DNA of 63,024 nt from positions 1 to 63,024 of the forward strand of contig JAKQJH010000038.1 of the NCBI GenBank assembly GCA_029561255.1. Reading direction: 5' to 3'. Each line of letters begins with the position of its first letter. Position 1 is the stretch's first letter. A program made the translations under genes and the position numbers. The DNA comes from Bacteroidota bacterium. Lineage in GTDB: Bacteria > Bacteroidota > Bacteroidia > Chitinophagales > Chitinophagaceae. Shown here in pieces: positions 25,686 through 34,052 of the stretch. Under the pieces are notes generated by a model, which worked only from the letters and a program-made list of their open reading frames with translations, did no database searches and was not told the DNA's origin.

Positions 25686-28220
25686 ATGAGTGGATTTAAA
25701 ATAGATATATCTAATCAGTTTTTTATCCTGGCTGCCGATCTGATTAATCAGACGGACCGGACGATATTTCTTACCGGCAAAGCCGGTACGGGCAAGACGA
25801 CTTTTCTGAAATATATCCGTGAGCATTGCACTAAACAAATGGCCATCGTGGCTCCCACCGGGGTGGCGGCCATCAATGCGGGTGGGGTAACCATCCATTC
25901 GTTTTTTCAATTGCCCCTTGCGCCGTTTGTACCCGTGGCCCGGGGACAGGGTTTTGCTCCGGCCGGACAGGAAATAAGCAATCCCCACAGCCTCGTCAGT
26001 CGCCTCCGGTTTAACGGCGACAAGAAGAAAGTAATCCAGCAAATGGAATTGCTCATTATTGATGAGATCAGTATGGTCAGGGCCGATATCCTGGATGCGA
26101 TAGACACGGTGCTCCGGCATATACGCCGAAAGCCCCGCGAACGATTCGGTGGCGTACAACTATTATTTATCGGGGATATGTTTCAGCTGCCCCCGGTGGT
26201 CAAAGAACCGGAGTGGAGTCTGCTTTCACCCTATTATAATAGTCCCTACTTCTTTGACAGCCTGGTGTTGAAAGAAGCGCCCCCGCTTTACATAGAGTTC
26301 GACAAGATTTACCGGCAACGCGAAGCTGACTTTATCAGTCTGCTGAACCAGGTGCGAAACAATGAACTTAATCCCGAAGGAAAGGCCATCCTCGAAAGCC
26401 GGTTCCAACCCGGGTTCAGACGCAGCAAAGATGACGGCTATATCATCCTGACCACCCATAATGAACAGGCCCGGAATATTAATAACCAGCAATTGAATCA
26501 GCTGACCAGTCCGCTGGTGCAATATGAGGCAGAACTGGAGAATGATTTTCCACCCAATGCCTTTCCCGCCGAACAGACCCTGGTTCTTAAAGAAGGCGCC
26601 CAGGTGATGTTTATCCGTAATGATACGTCGGATAAAGGCAAGCGTTATTATAACGGGAAGATAGGAACGGTAACCCGGCTGGAAGAAGCCAAGATTTATG
26701 TACGCTGTGAAACTGATGGGGAGGAAATAGAAGTGATCCGGGATAAGTGGGAGAATATCCGGTATTCACTGGATAAGACCAGCCAGTCCATGAAAGAGGA
26801 ACTGCTGGGATCCTTTACCCAGTTTCCCCTGAGACTCGCCTGGGCCATTACCATCCATAAAAGCCAGGGTCTCACCTTTGAAAAAGCCATTATAGATGCC
26901 GGTGAAGCGTTTGCTGCCGGGCAGGTATATGTGGCCCTTAGCCGTTGTACCAGTTTATCCGGGATGATCCTGAGAAGCAAAGTGCGGACCAACAGCTTAT
27001 TCACTGACCCCCGTATTGTGGAATTTACCAGGCGCAGTGCCAGTTCTGATTTACTGCAAACAGAACTGAAGGCCTCCCGGCGTTCTTACCAATTGAAGAT
27101 GCTGACCGCTGCCTTTAGTTTTGACCGGCAGGCCGGCGAGGTCATAGAGTTAAAAAAATTCATCCTTGATAATACCGGAAGCTTTACTAAAGAAGCCCGG
27201 GCCTGGACCGACGAGCTATTGGTCAAGTTGAATACATTACAAGACACCGCCCTCCGGTTTCATCAGTGGTTAGCAGGACAGTTTCAATCTGACTTGCCCC
27301 CTGAAGAAAACACGGTATTGCTGGAAAGACTTCAAAAGGCTTCGGAACATTTTACACAAGAAGCGGAGTCAGTGATTACATTTATTCAGCAACCGTCCAT
27401 GGTTACCGATAGCCGTCAGCACTCAAAGGAGGTGAACGATTTACTGAAAGACCTGTTTGCCGGTTTATCGCTGGCTATTCATTTATATAAAGGATTTAAC
27501 GGTAGCCTGGATACGGATACCTGGCACCAGCGACGCCGGAGTTTTATACTTCCCCATTTTTCTGTCAACGTGTATGCGGGTGTCAGTTCAGCAGTCACTG
27601 ACAGTAGTACACACCCGGACCTATACCATGCATTAAAGAAACAACGCGATGCTTTCTGTGCACAGAAAGATCTCCCCGTTTATATGGTGGCTTCTGGTGT
27701 AACCCTGGGTGAAATGTGTCTTTACCTCCCCCATGATCTCCAGGAAATGCGAAAGATCAGCGGGATGGGAGAAGTCAGGACAGCCCAATACGGACAAGAC
27801 TTCCTGGATATTATCCTGGACTATTGCCAGCAACATGAATTGGGGTCATTGATACACGCAAAAGGGGAGAAAAGAGAACGCAAGGCCAAAAAGGAAAAAC
27901 CAATCAGGAAAGGGGATACTTATCTGGCTTCGCTGGAGTTGTTTAAGCAAGGTTTATCTCCGCAGGAAATTGCCGAATCCCGAAATCTTGCTTTATCTAC
28001 GATTGAAGGGCACCTGACCCGTTTTGTGTCTTCCGGTGATATTGATATTGCTTCCCTGGTTGCACCCGGGAAATTGAGCCAGATTGAGGAAGTGCTTAAC
28101 AAAGCAGAAGGTTATGCATTGGGACCACTCAAACAAGTACTGGGGGAAGAAGTAAGTTTCGGAGAAATCCGCTGGGTACTGGCCGCTAAAGGTCTGGATC
28201 GGGTGACCTCAACGGATTAA
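25686..28220 (+). CDS. PIF1-like helicase with HRDC and C-terminal HTH domains
   Basis: An 844-residue helicase. Walker A GKAGTGKTTFLK is near residue 30, Walker B LLIIDEISMV near 130, and IGDMFQLPPV near 170. The UvrD/RecD-like C-terminal core has AITIHKSQGLTFEKA and VYVALSRCTSLSGM. This is the PIF1/RecD-like SF1B set. An HRDC domain follows (about 650-720, LYHALKKQRDAFC to ISGMGEVRTAQYG), then a helix-turn-helix (GLSPQEIAESRNLALSTIEGHL). PIF1-type enzymes unwind DNA 5'-3' and act on blocked forks and G-quadruplexes. The ATG at 25644 lies before a hairpin, so 25686 is preferred. The 3' end overlaps the convergent gene by 12 nt. Confidence 0.88.
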   Translation: MSGFKIDISNQFFILAADLINQTDRTIFLTGKAGTGKTTFLKYIREHCTKQMAIVAPTGVAAINAGGVTIHSFFQLPLAPFVPVARGQGFAPAGQEISNPHSLVSRLRFNGDKKKVIQQMELLIIDEISMVRADILDAIDTVLRHIRRKPRERFGGVQLLFIGDMFQLPPVVKEPEWSLLSPYYNSPYFFDSLVLKEAPPLYIEFDKIYRQREADFISLLNQVRNNELNPEGKAILESRFQPGFRRSKDDGYIILTTHNEQARNINNQQLNQLTSPLVQYEAELENDFPPNAFPAEQTLVLKEGAQVMFIRNDTSDKGKRYYNGKIGTVTRLEEAKIYVRCETDGEEIEVIRDKWENIRYSLDKTSQSMKEELLGSFTQFPLRLAWAITIHKSQGLTFEKAIIDAGEAFAAGQVYVALSRCTSLSGMILRSKVRTNSLFTDPRIVEFTRRSASSDLLQTELKASRRSYQLKMLTAAFSFDRQAGEVIELKKFILDNTGSFTKEARAWTDELLVKLNTLQDTALRFHQWLAGQFQSDLPPEENTVLLERLQKASEHFTQEAESVITFIQQPSMVTDSRQHSKEVNDLLKDLFAGLSLAIHLYKGFNGSLDTDTWHQRRRSFILPHFSVNVYAGVSSAVTDSSTHPDLYHALKKQRDAFCAQKDLPVYMVASGVTLGEMCLYLPHDLQEMRKISGMGEVRTAQYGQDFLDIILDYCQQHELGSLIHAKGEKRERKAKKEKPIRKGDTYLASLELFKQGLSPQEIAESRNLALSTIEGHLTRFVSSGDIDIASLVAPGKLSQIEEVLNKAEGYALGPLKQVLGEEVSFGEIRWVLAAKGLDRVTSTD

Positions 28221-29681
28221 CATCAGGGTTCCTTTTTTAGCTGATTTAGCTTGTCCGGGTAATATATACTCACAATACCAGGTATACAAAGCGTTCATCC
28301 CGGTCGTTTCTGACGGTCTTCCATCCCATTGTTCGAAGGGATTCTTACTGCTATATACCAATTGTCCCCAGCGATTGTAGATCCTTAGTTTATATTCTTT
28401 GGCTGCTGCCACACTTCCCATCGGATCAAACCGGTCATTCAAGCCATCTCCATTCGGTGTAAAAGCAGAGGGAAAGACCAGTTCACGACAGGAAGAATCA
28501 ATCGTAACCACCCCGCTATCTGTTGCCGTACAGATATCCTGTCCGGTAACAATCACATTGTAAGTGCCGGTACCAAGGTTGGTAGCTACCGGAGTTTGCT
28601 GTACCGGGTTGGTATTCCAGGTATAATTGACAGGCGTTGTTCCGGCCCCTCTTACGGTAGCGATTAACGATCCTCCGGTGTTGGTTTCGCAGGCAGCCGA
28701 TTTTACCTGCGCCACGTTCACATCCACAATAAGTATATCCCTGGTCGTGGTAGAATAGAGGTTACCCGGACCATCTACGGTCAGGGTAACGGTGTAGTTT
28801 CCGGGAAAGGCATAGGTATGCGTTGGGTTAGCGAGACCGGATGTGTTGTTACCGGAAGAAAGCGGGTCATCAAATTCCCATCGGAAACTGGTAGGACAAA
28901 ATGCCGAAGTATTGGTAAACTGGATAGTCCGGTTGGCATTGCAGGTGAATGTAAAAGCCGCATCATTGGGAGGTGCCGCACTGATATTGATCGAATCCAC
29001 CGCGAATCCATCATAATTATTACAGGTAGTACCTGCTCCGAAGATAAAGCGGAACACGACTGAAGATTCTCCCCCGAGGGACGGTAAGGTTCTGGAGACC
29101 TGCACCCAGGTTTTGCTACCGCTTCCTCCCCTGCAGGATCCATTATTAGCGAGGTTATTACCGGTCCAGCCGTGCGTGCTTCCGCTGGTGCCGGCCATGC
29201 CATTCAGACCGTTTATACCCGGTGTATTGAACCAGTTTTTATTAAAGCAATCCTGTCTTTCATTGGCAACACCAAGGGTCGTCCAGCTGAGACCATCATC
29301 CAAAGAATATTGGAATGAGGCACCATCCCATTGCTGTTCGGTTTCCCAGAACAGTTTCATTGTGAGTAATGGGTATTGCAGATTGGTAAAATCAAAGCAT
29401 GGACTTTGCAGCCAGGATTGTTCCCCGGATCCATAGTTGCTACCAGCAGCCAATCCCCCAACTACCCAGCAGCGGGTTCCATCACCTGCCTGATTAATCA
29501 CTGCTTTTGCCGGGGTTCCCCATTGCCAGGTGGAACTATTACCCGCAGTGGTCCAGCCACCATTACTGGTTTCAAAACTCTCCTGGTAAGGAAAGCTGTT
29601 GATCGGTTGGGCGCATTGAGCATACAAACTGATTGTATAACAAACGAATAAAGGAATTAATATAATCGAACGGGCATTCAG
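28209..29681 (-). CDS. Secreted PKD-domain protein with gliding-motility C-terminal (T9SS type B) domain
   Basis: A surface protein of about 490 residues. After the signal peptide comes a MAM/adhesin-like domain (ESFETSNGGWTTAGNSSTWQWGTP), then a PKD domain near residue 240-310 (WEFDDPLSSGNNTSG, THTYAFPGNYTVTLTV), and a CHU/gliding-type C-terminal domain (VFPSAFTPNGDGLNDRFDP and YKLRIYNRWGQLVYSS) that directs T9SS type B secretion. The start is a problem: a TTG at 29627 cuts the signal peptide. The frame stays open upstream to a good signal peptide (NARSIILIPLFVCYTISLYA), but the only start-like codon is CTG at 29681. Confidence 0.8.
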   Translation of the reverse strand: MNARSIILIPLFVCYTISLYAQCAQPINSFPYQESFETSNGGWTTAGNSSTWQWGTPAKAVINQAGDGTRCWVVGGLAAGSNYGSGEQSWLQSPCFDFTNLQYPLLTMKLFWETEQQWDGASFQYSLDDGLSWTTLGVANERQDCFNKNWFNTPGINGLNGMAGTSGSTHGWTGNNLANNGSCRGGSGSKTWVQVSRTLPSLGGESSVVFRFIFGAGTTCNNYDGFAVDSINISAAPPNDAAFTFTCNANRTIQFTNTSAFCPTSFRWEFDDPLSSGNNTSGLANPTHTYAFPGNYTVTLTVDGPGNLYSTTTRDILIVDVNVAQVKSAACETNTGGSLIATVRGAGTTPVNYTWNTNPVQQTPVATNLGTGTYNVIVTGQDICTATDSGVVTIDSSCRELVFPSAFTPNGDGLNDRFDPMGSVAAAKEYKLRIYNRWGQLVYSSKNPFEQWDGRPSETTGMNALYTWYCEYILPGQAKSAKKGTLMLIR

Positions 29682-29892
29682 GGTCGTTGAATTTAATCAG
29701 TGAATTAAGCCGATAAAGATAACAAACCGAATGGTAAACGGTTGAAGCCTTCTTCCGGGTTGCCCCATTCATCAATGAAATTTGAATGTTATCCGTTTGC
29801 AGTTACTCAACCTTTATTCACATTTATTTTCATTGAACTTGTCACATTAAACTTTATCTATAACTTCATTCTAATACTTACCAAACTCATTT

Positions 29893-30399
29893 ATGGACTC
29901 TTCTTCAACCCCTGGCTACCGGCCAGTCAGTAACCATGTAATTGCCGAAGTACGGCAACATATCAGCAGTGGTCAGAATGCCCTTTTTACCCTGCGCAGC
30001 TGGCAGCCCGGAGAAGTAATCGCCGATTTTTCCGCAGGTACTATTTCCGCTGAACCTACCTATTTAACGGTGCAGATAGCGGAAGGAAAACACATCACGC
30101 TGCAACCTGAGTTTCTTCAGTATATCAATCATAGTTGTGAGCCCAATGTCTTCTTTGATACTACGTTGATGCAACTGGTGGCTTTAAAGGACATTCCGGC
30201 CGGTACTGAATTTGCATTCTTCTACCCTTCTTCTGAATGGGAAATGACTCAATCTTTCCAGTGTTACTGTGGTAAGCCGGGTTGCCTGGGAGAAATCAGG
30301 GGCGCTGCCCACCTTTCATCAGAAGCTGTTTCCCAACACCGGTTCACTGATTTTATTCAATCCCGCCTGGCTAAAAAAGCCGATAAAAAAGTAGCCTGA
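29893..30399 (+). CDS. SET-domain protein (putative methyltransferase)
   Basis: A stand-alone SET domain of 168 residues. The pseudoknot motif NHSCEPN is at 79-85, the second SET motif TEFAFFYP at about 105-112 takes the place of the ELTFDY consensus, and a post-SET-like C-x-C-x4-C is at C124, C126 and C131. SET domains known to date use SAM to methylate lysine side chains, mostly in proteins. In bacteria their targets are largely unknown. It is the first gene of a four-gene same-strand cluster; the ATP-grasp gene starts 4 nt later. The AT-rich 190-nt gap upstream must hold the promoter, but no perfect -7 box is visible. Confidence 0.85.
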   Translation: MDSSSTPGYRPVSNHVIAEVRQHISSGQNALFTLRSWQPGEVIADFSAGTISAEPTYLTVQIAEGKHITLQPEFLQYINHSCEPNVFFDTTLMQLVALKDIPAGTEFAFFYPSSEWEMTQSFQCYCGKPGCLGEIRGAAHLSSEAVSQHRFTDFIQSRLAKKADKKVA

Positions 30400-30403
30400 G
30401 CCG

Positions 30404-31561
30404 ATGAAGCCATCTGAATCCGCCCTGTTTGCGCCCTATATAGTATGGGTTCTTGCCCCGCACCTGGAGTCTGAAGACCCCAATATTCAATACTATTACG
30501 ATTTTTCGCAAAGCATTAAAGAATATACGCGTGTATTTGAGGAACTGAATGTTGAATGGAAATGGCAACCGGTGACCATGGATAATTTCCAGGATATTAT
30601 CGGCTCTATTCAAACCAATTCCCCGGGAAAGACGCCATTAATATTAAACCTTTGCGATGGCGATGAAGTGAATGGTACACCGGGTGTATCTGTCATTCAT
30701 GAAATCGAAAAGAACGGCCTCATTTATACAGGATCCGATGCTCATTTTTACGATATCACAACGTCTAAGATACCCATGAAGAAGGCTTTTGATAAGGCCG
30801 GAGTGGCGACGGCCAACTGGAGGGTAATTACAGAAAAAAAGGGTACCGTTAAGGGAATCTGCAAAAGGGTTGGAATCCCGCTGATCATTAAACCTGCCGT
30901 TTCCGGGGGAAGCATGGGTGTATCTGTTAAAAATGTGGTGAACTCCGAGGAAGAACTGGCCGAAAGAGTGGAAGAGATCAAAAAGGGTTACCGGGGCTGG
31001 AACCTGCTGGCCGATGGTTTATTTGTAGAACAATTCATCACCGGACCCGAATACACCACCTTTATTACCGGTTCTGCCAATGACCCCGAGCATTGTATCG
31101 TATACGAACCCGTTGAACGGGTCTTTCATCCTTCTCTTCCGGATGCGGAAAAGTTCCTCTCTTTTGACCGTCTATGGGAAATCTATGAAGACGAAGCGCC
31201 CATGCCGGAAGAAGGTAATTTTTATGAGTACACGACGGTCAAACCCGAACTCGCAGCTGAACTGAAACAGATAAGCATGGATGCTTATGTTGCCTGTGGA
31301 GGGCGAGGTTATACCCGAATCGATATCCGCCAGGATATGCATACCGGGAAACTATATATGCTGGAGGCCAATGCTCAATGCGGATTGAGCGAAGATGAAA
31401 ACTATACTTCAATTGGTGCCATCCTGAAAGTATCCGGAGTTTCTTTTACCCAGGTTATTGCAGAGATTCTTAAAGATGCCCTCCGCCGGAGTGTGGTTAC
31501 AGAGACTGCAACGGCTAAATCAAAGCGAACTAAAAAAGTGAAAGCGGTTTCTGCGAAATAA
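30404..31561 (+). CDS. ATP-grasp ligase, D-Ala-D-Ala ligase-like
   Basis: A 385-residue ATP-grasp enzyme. The nucleotide-binding strand IPLIIKPAVSGGSMGVSV (about 162-179), the hinge FVEQFITGPEYTTF (about 209-222) and the Mg-binding RIDIRQD plus LEANAQCGL (about 306-330) are all present, so it should be active. It differs from true Ddl in its N-terminal substrate region and has a basic Lys/Ala/Thr-rich tail of about 25 residues. Such enzymes join a carboxylate to an amine through an acyl phosphate. Its position next to two SET domains and a second ATP-grasp excludes routine cell-wall synthesis as the first guess. Confidence 0.88.
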   Translation: MKPSESALFAPYIVWVLAPHLESEDPNIQYYYDFSQSIKEYTRVFEELNVEWKWQPVTMDNFQDIIGSIQTNSPGKTPLILNLCDGDEVNGTPGVSVIHEIEKNGLIYTGSDAHFYDITTSKIPMKKAFDKAGVATANWRVITEKKGTVKGICKRVGIPLIIKPAVSGGSMGVSVKNVVNSEEELAERVEEIKKGYRGWNLLADGLFVEQFITGPEYTTFITGSANDPEHCIVYEPVERVFHPSLPDAEKFLSFDRLWEIYEDEAPMPEEGNFYEYTTVKPELAAELKQISMDAYVACGGRGYTRIDIRQDMHTGKLYMLEANAQCGLSEDENYTSIGAILKVSGVSFTQVIAEILKDALRRSVVTETATAKSKRTKKVKAVSAK

Positions 31562-31582
31562 GTTTTGTATTCCCCTGATTAT

Positions 31583-31590
31583 TACCTTAG
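31583..31590 (+). promoter_or_regulatory. Possible internal -7 box before the ATP-grasp-SET gene
   Basis: TACCTTAG matches TAnnTTTG at 7 of 8 positions and lies 6 nt before the ATG at 31597. It could drive the last two genes of the cluster separately. Confidence 0.35.
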
Positions 31591-31596
31591 CAAATC

Positions 31597-33024
31597 ATGA
31601 AAGTATGTGTACTTCAACCAGACTACTCCACCACGGGTGTGGATTATAAGAACTATGACCCACCCAGGGATTTAGCGGTATTGATACCCGAACATGAAGT
31701 ACATACGGTTTTCCTCAATAAACTGACGACTTACAGCCAGCTGAAAGATTTAAGCAAGCAAGGTTATGATATTTTCGTCAACCTTTGCGAAGGCTATCTT
31801 GAATGGGAAGTTCCGAGTATTGATGTGATTTATACCCTTGAACTACTGAACCTGCCTTTCACAGGCCCCACTACCAAACTTTATGATCCTCCCAAGGAGC
31901 TGATGAAATACCTGGCTTATTGTGAAGGGGTCAAAACACCGGGGTATGTCCTGATCAACGAATTGTCTGATGTCGACGAAGCGGTAAAGCATTTAACCTT
32001 TCCTCTTTTTGTAAAGCCGGCAAAAGCCGGTGACAGTCTTGGGGTGGACGATCGTTCACTGGTGAATAACAAGATTGAACTTCAACAGAAATGTATCAGT
32101 ATACTGGAAGAATATGGACCGTTGCTGGTAGAAGAATATATTGCCGGCAGAGAGTTTACTGTATTGGTGGCTGCCAATGCCGATGAGCACAGTTGTACGG
32201 TCTTTCGCCCGGTCGAGTATCTTTTCCCCGAGGGAAGGTCTTTTAAAACCTATGCCCTTAAGACTTCAGAGTTACACCCGGATTGCAATGTTCCCTGTAC
32301 GGATGAACTACTCGATCGTCAGTTAAGGACGGCTACAGAAAAAATATTCAAAGGTTTTAATGGGGTTGGTTATGCCCGTCTTGATTTCCGGGTCAATGAG
32401 CAACAGGAGATCTATTTCCTCGAAATCAATTTTACCTGTTCTGTTTTTTATGTAGATGGCTATGAAGGTTCCGCGGATTTTATCATCAAGTTTGACGGAA
32501 TTGGTCAGGCCGGATTCCTCCGCCATATGATTGCTGAAGGGATTGCCCGCCACCAGCGCAAACTGAAGCCCTTTATTATGAAGGGGAATTCGATAGCCGG
32601 TTATGGTATCTATGCTAACCGGGATATCCGGAAAGGGGAAACCATCTTTAAAGGAGAAGGTCGCGCTCAACGCATCATCACCAAACGTTTTGTAGAGAAG
32701 AACTGGAATGAAGACGAAAAACTGCATTTCCGCCGGTATGCCTACCCCATCAGTGATGAGGTATTCATTTTATGGGATGACGACCCCTCCGAATGGGCGC
32801 CACAGAACCATTGTTGTACGCCGAACACCGAATTTGACGGCCTGAACGTATTAGCCATTAGTGATATATCTAAAGGTCAGGAACTCACCCTTGATTATGC
32901 TAATTTTCTAGACGAGCATATGGAACCGTTTGATTGTCAATGTGGTACAAAAATGTGTCGCGGAAATATTTCGGGGCAAACCGGTAATTCTTTAAATTTG
33001 CGGGAGAAATCTATTACCCGTTAA
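31597..33024 (+). CDS. ATP-grasp ligase fused to a C-terminal SET domain
   Basis: A two-domain protein of 475 residues. Residues 1-310 form a D-Ala-D-Ala-ligase-like ATP-grasp: LFVKPAKAGDSLGV (137-150), LLVEEYIAGREFTV (176-189), ARLDFRVN (260-267) and FLEINFTCSVF (274-284). Residues 325-460 form a complete SET domain: IAGYGIYANRDIRKGETIF (333-351), NHCCTPN (404-410), GQELTLDY (427-434) and the post-SET cysteines C447, C449 and C454. The fusion says that ligation and methylation work on the same product or the same protein target. The gene follows the separate ATP-grasp by 35 nt. Confidence 0.9.
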   Translation: MKVCVLQPDYSTTGVDYKNYDPPRDLAVLIPEHEVHTVFLNKLTTYSQLKDLSKQGYDIFVNLCEGYLEWEVPSIDVIYTLELLNLPFTGPTTKLYDPPKELMKYLAYCEGVKTPGYVLINELSDVDEAVKHLTFPLFVKPAKAGDSLGVDDRSLVNNKIELQQKCISILEEYGPLLVEEYIAGREFTVLVAANADEHSCTVFRPVEYLFPEGRSFKTYALKTSELHPDCNVPCTDELLDRQLRTATEKIFKGFNGVGYARLDFRVNEQQEIYFLEINFTCSVFYVDGYEGSADFIIKFDGIGQAGFLRHMIAEGIARHQRKLKPFIMKGNSIAGYGIYANRDIRKGETIFKGEGRAQRIITKRFVEKNWNEDEKLHFRRYAYPISDEVFILWDDDPSEWAPQNHCCTPNTEFDGLNVLAISDISKGQELTLDYANFLDEHMEPFDCQCGTKMCRGNISGQTGNSLNLREKSITR

Positions 33025-33107
33025 ACGACTTACTCACCCCAGAGTCTATTACTTACTCCATTAGATTTTACTGACCCGATAGATGAATTTATCTAAACAG
33101 ATGAACT

Positions 33108-34016
33108 ATGTCCCGTTTTGCCGTACTCCGTACAATCATGCTTCAGCACCGTTACCGGCTGGTGCTGACCTATATCTTGTTTACCCTGGAAATGCTAGGC
33201 AGCCTGATGCGCCCTTTTTTCCTGGGATGGGCCGTGAATGACCTGATCAAGGGTAGTTACCAGGGTCTTTTGTTGCTATCAGGGGTCCATGTGGGTTGGC
33301 TGATTATTGGCACAATCCGGCACCGGCTGGATACCCGGACGTATACCGCTATTTATACCTCACTGGTTACAAAGTTCCTGGCCCGGCGATATGGTAAGGA
33401 GGATGTATCCAGGCTGAGTGCCCACTCCAACCTGGCGCGTGAATTTGTGGACTTCCTGGAATTTGACCTGGTCTATGTAATTGAAGCTTTTTATAGTTTG
33501 TTTGGTTCGCTGGTACTTTTATTCTTCTATGATACATCCGTAGTATTAGTGTGTCTGAGTATACTTTTACCCGTCAGCGGCTTTAGTTATTTCTATGGAA
33601 AGAAAATGAAGAAGCTGAATAAACAGAAGAATGACGAACTTGAACACCAGGTAAATATCATTGCTACAGGAAACAATCATCTGATCCGGCAGCACTATGA
33701 TAATCTCCGTAAATGGCAGATCCGCATCAGTGACCAGGAAGCGTGGAACTTTGGGATAATGGAAATTCTGGTGATGATTGTAATCGGGATATCATTATTG
33801 GTTACCAATAAAGCGGCAGGATCGGGTATTGAAGCGGGTAGCCTGATCGGTATATATAGCTATATCCAGAAATTCGTTTCCGGGCTGGATACTATACCGT
33901 ATACGGTACAACGACTTTCCTCGTTGAATGATATTACCCGGCGAATTGAACTGGAAGAAGATGATCTTGGCAAACCGGTATTACATAAAAAAGAAGGATT
34001 AAAGGAAGTAGCCTGA
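33108..34016 (+). CDS. ABC transporter six-transmembrane domain protein without ATPase
   Basis: A 302-residue membrane protein resembling the six-helix membrane half of ABC exporters (ABC_membrane_3 type). Hydrophobic segments are near 15-35, 50-70, 125-165 and 220-260. The coupling region between helices 4 and 5 is rich in charge (GKKMKKLNKQKNDELEHQVN). No Walker A, signature or Walker B motif is present, so it must borrow an ATPase or have lost transport. Last gene of the SET/ATP-grasp cluster, 83 nt after the fusion gene, and followed by a strong terminator. Export of the cluster's product is the obvious guess. Confidence 0.75.
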   Translation: MSRFAVLRTIMLQHRYRLVLTYILFTLEMLGSLMRPFFLGWAVNDLIKGSYQGLLLLSGVHVGWLIIGTIRHRLDTRTYTAIYTSLVTKFLARRYGKEDVSRLSAHSNLAREFVDFLEFDLVYVIEAFYSLFGSLVLLFFYDTSVVLVCLSILLPVSGFSYFYGKKMKKLNKQKNDELEHQVNIIATGNNHLIRQHYDNLRKWQIRISDQEAWNFGIMEILVMIVIGISLLVTNKAAGSGIEAGSLIGIYSYIQKFVSGLDTIPYTVQRLSSLNDITRRIELEEDDLGKPVLHKKEGLKEVA

Positions 34017-34048
34017 GCGGTTCCTTTAATCCTTTAATAATTTTTTTT
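33994..34048. terminator. Bidirectional terminator between the SET cluster and the giant surface protein
   Basis: A perfect 14-bp stem (AAGGATTAAAGGAA at 33994-34007, inverse at 34021-34034) with T-runs on both sides (34040-34048 on plus; the A-run at 33988-33995 for minus). It starts inside the last codons of the ABC-membrane gene and lies 5 nt from the stop of the convergent gene. Confidence 0.9.
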
Positions 34049-34052
34049 CTAA

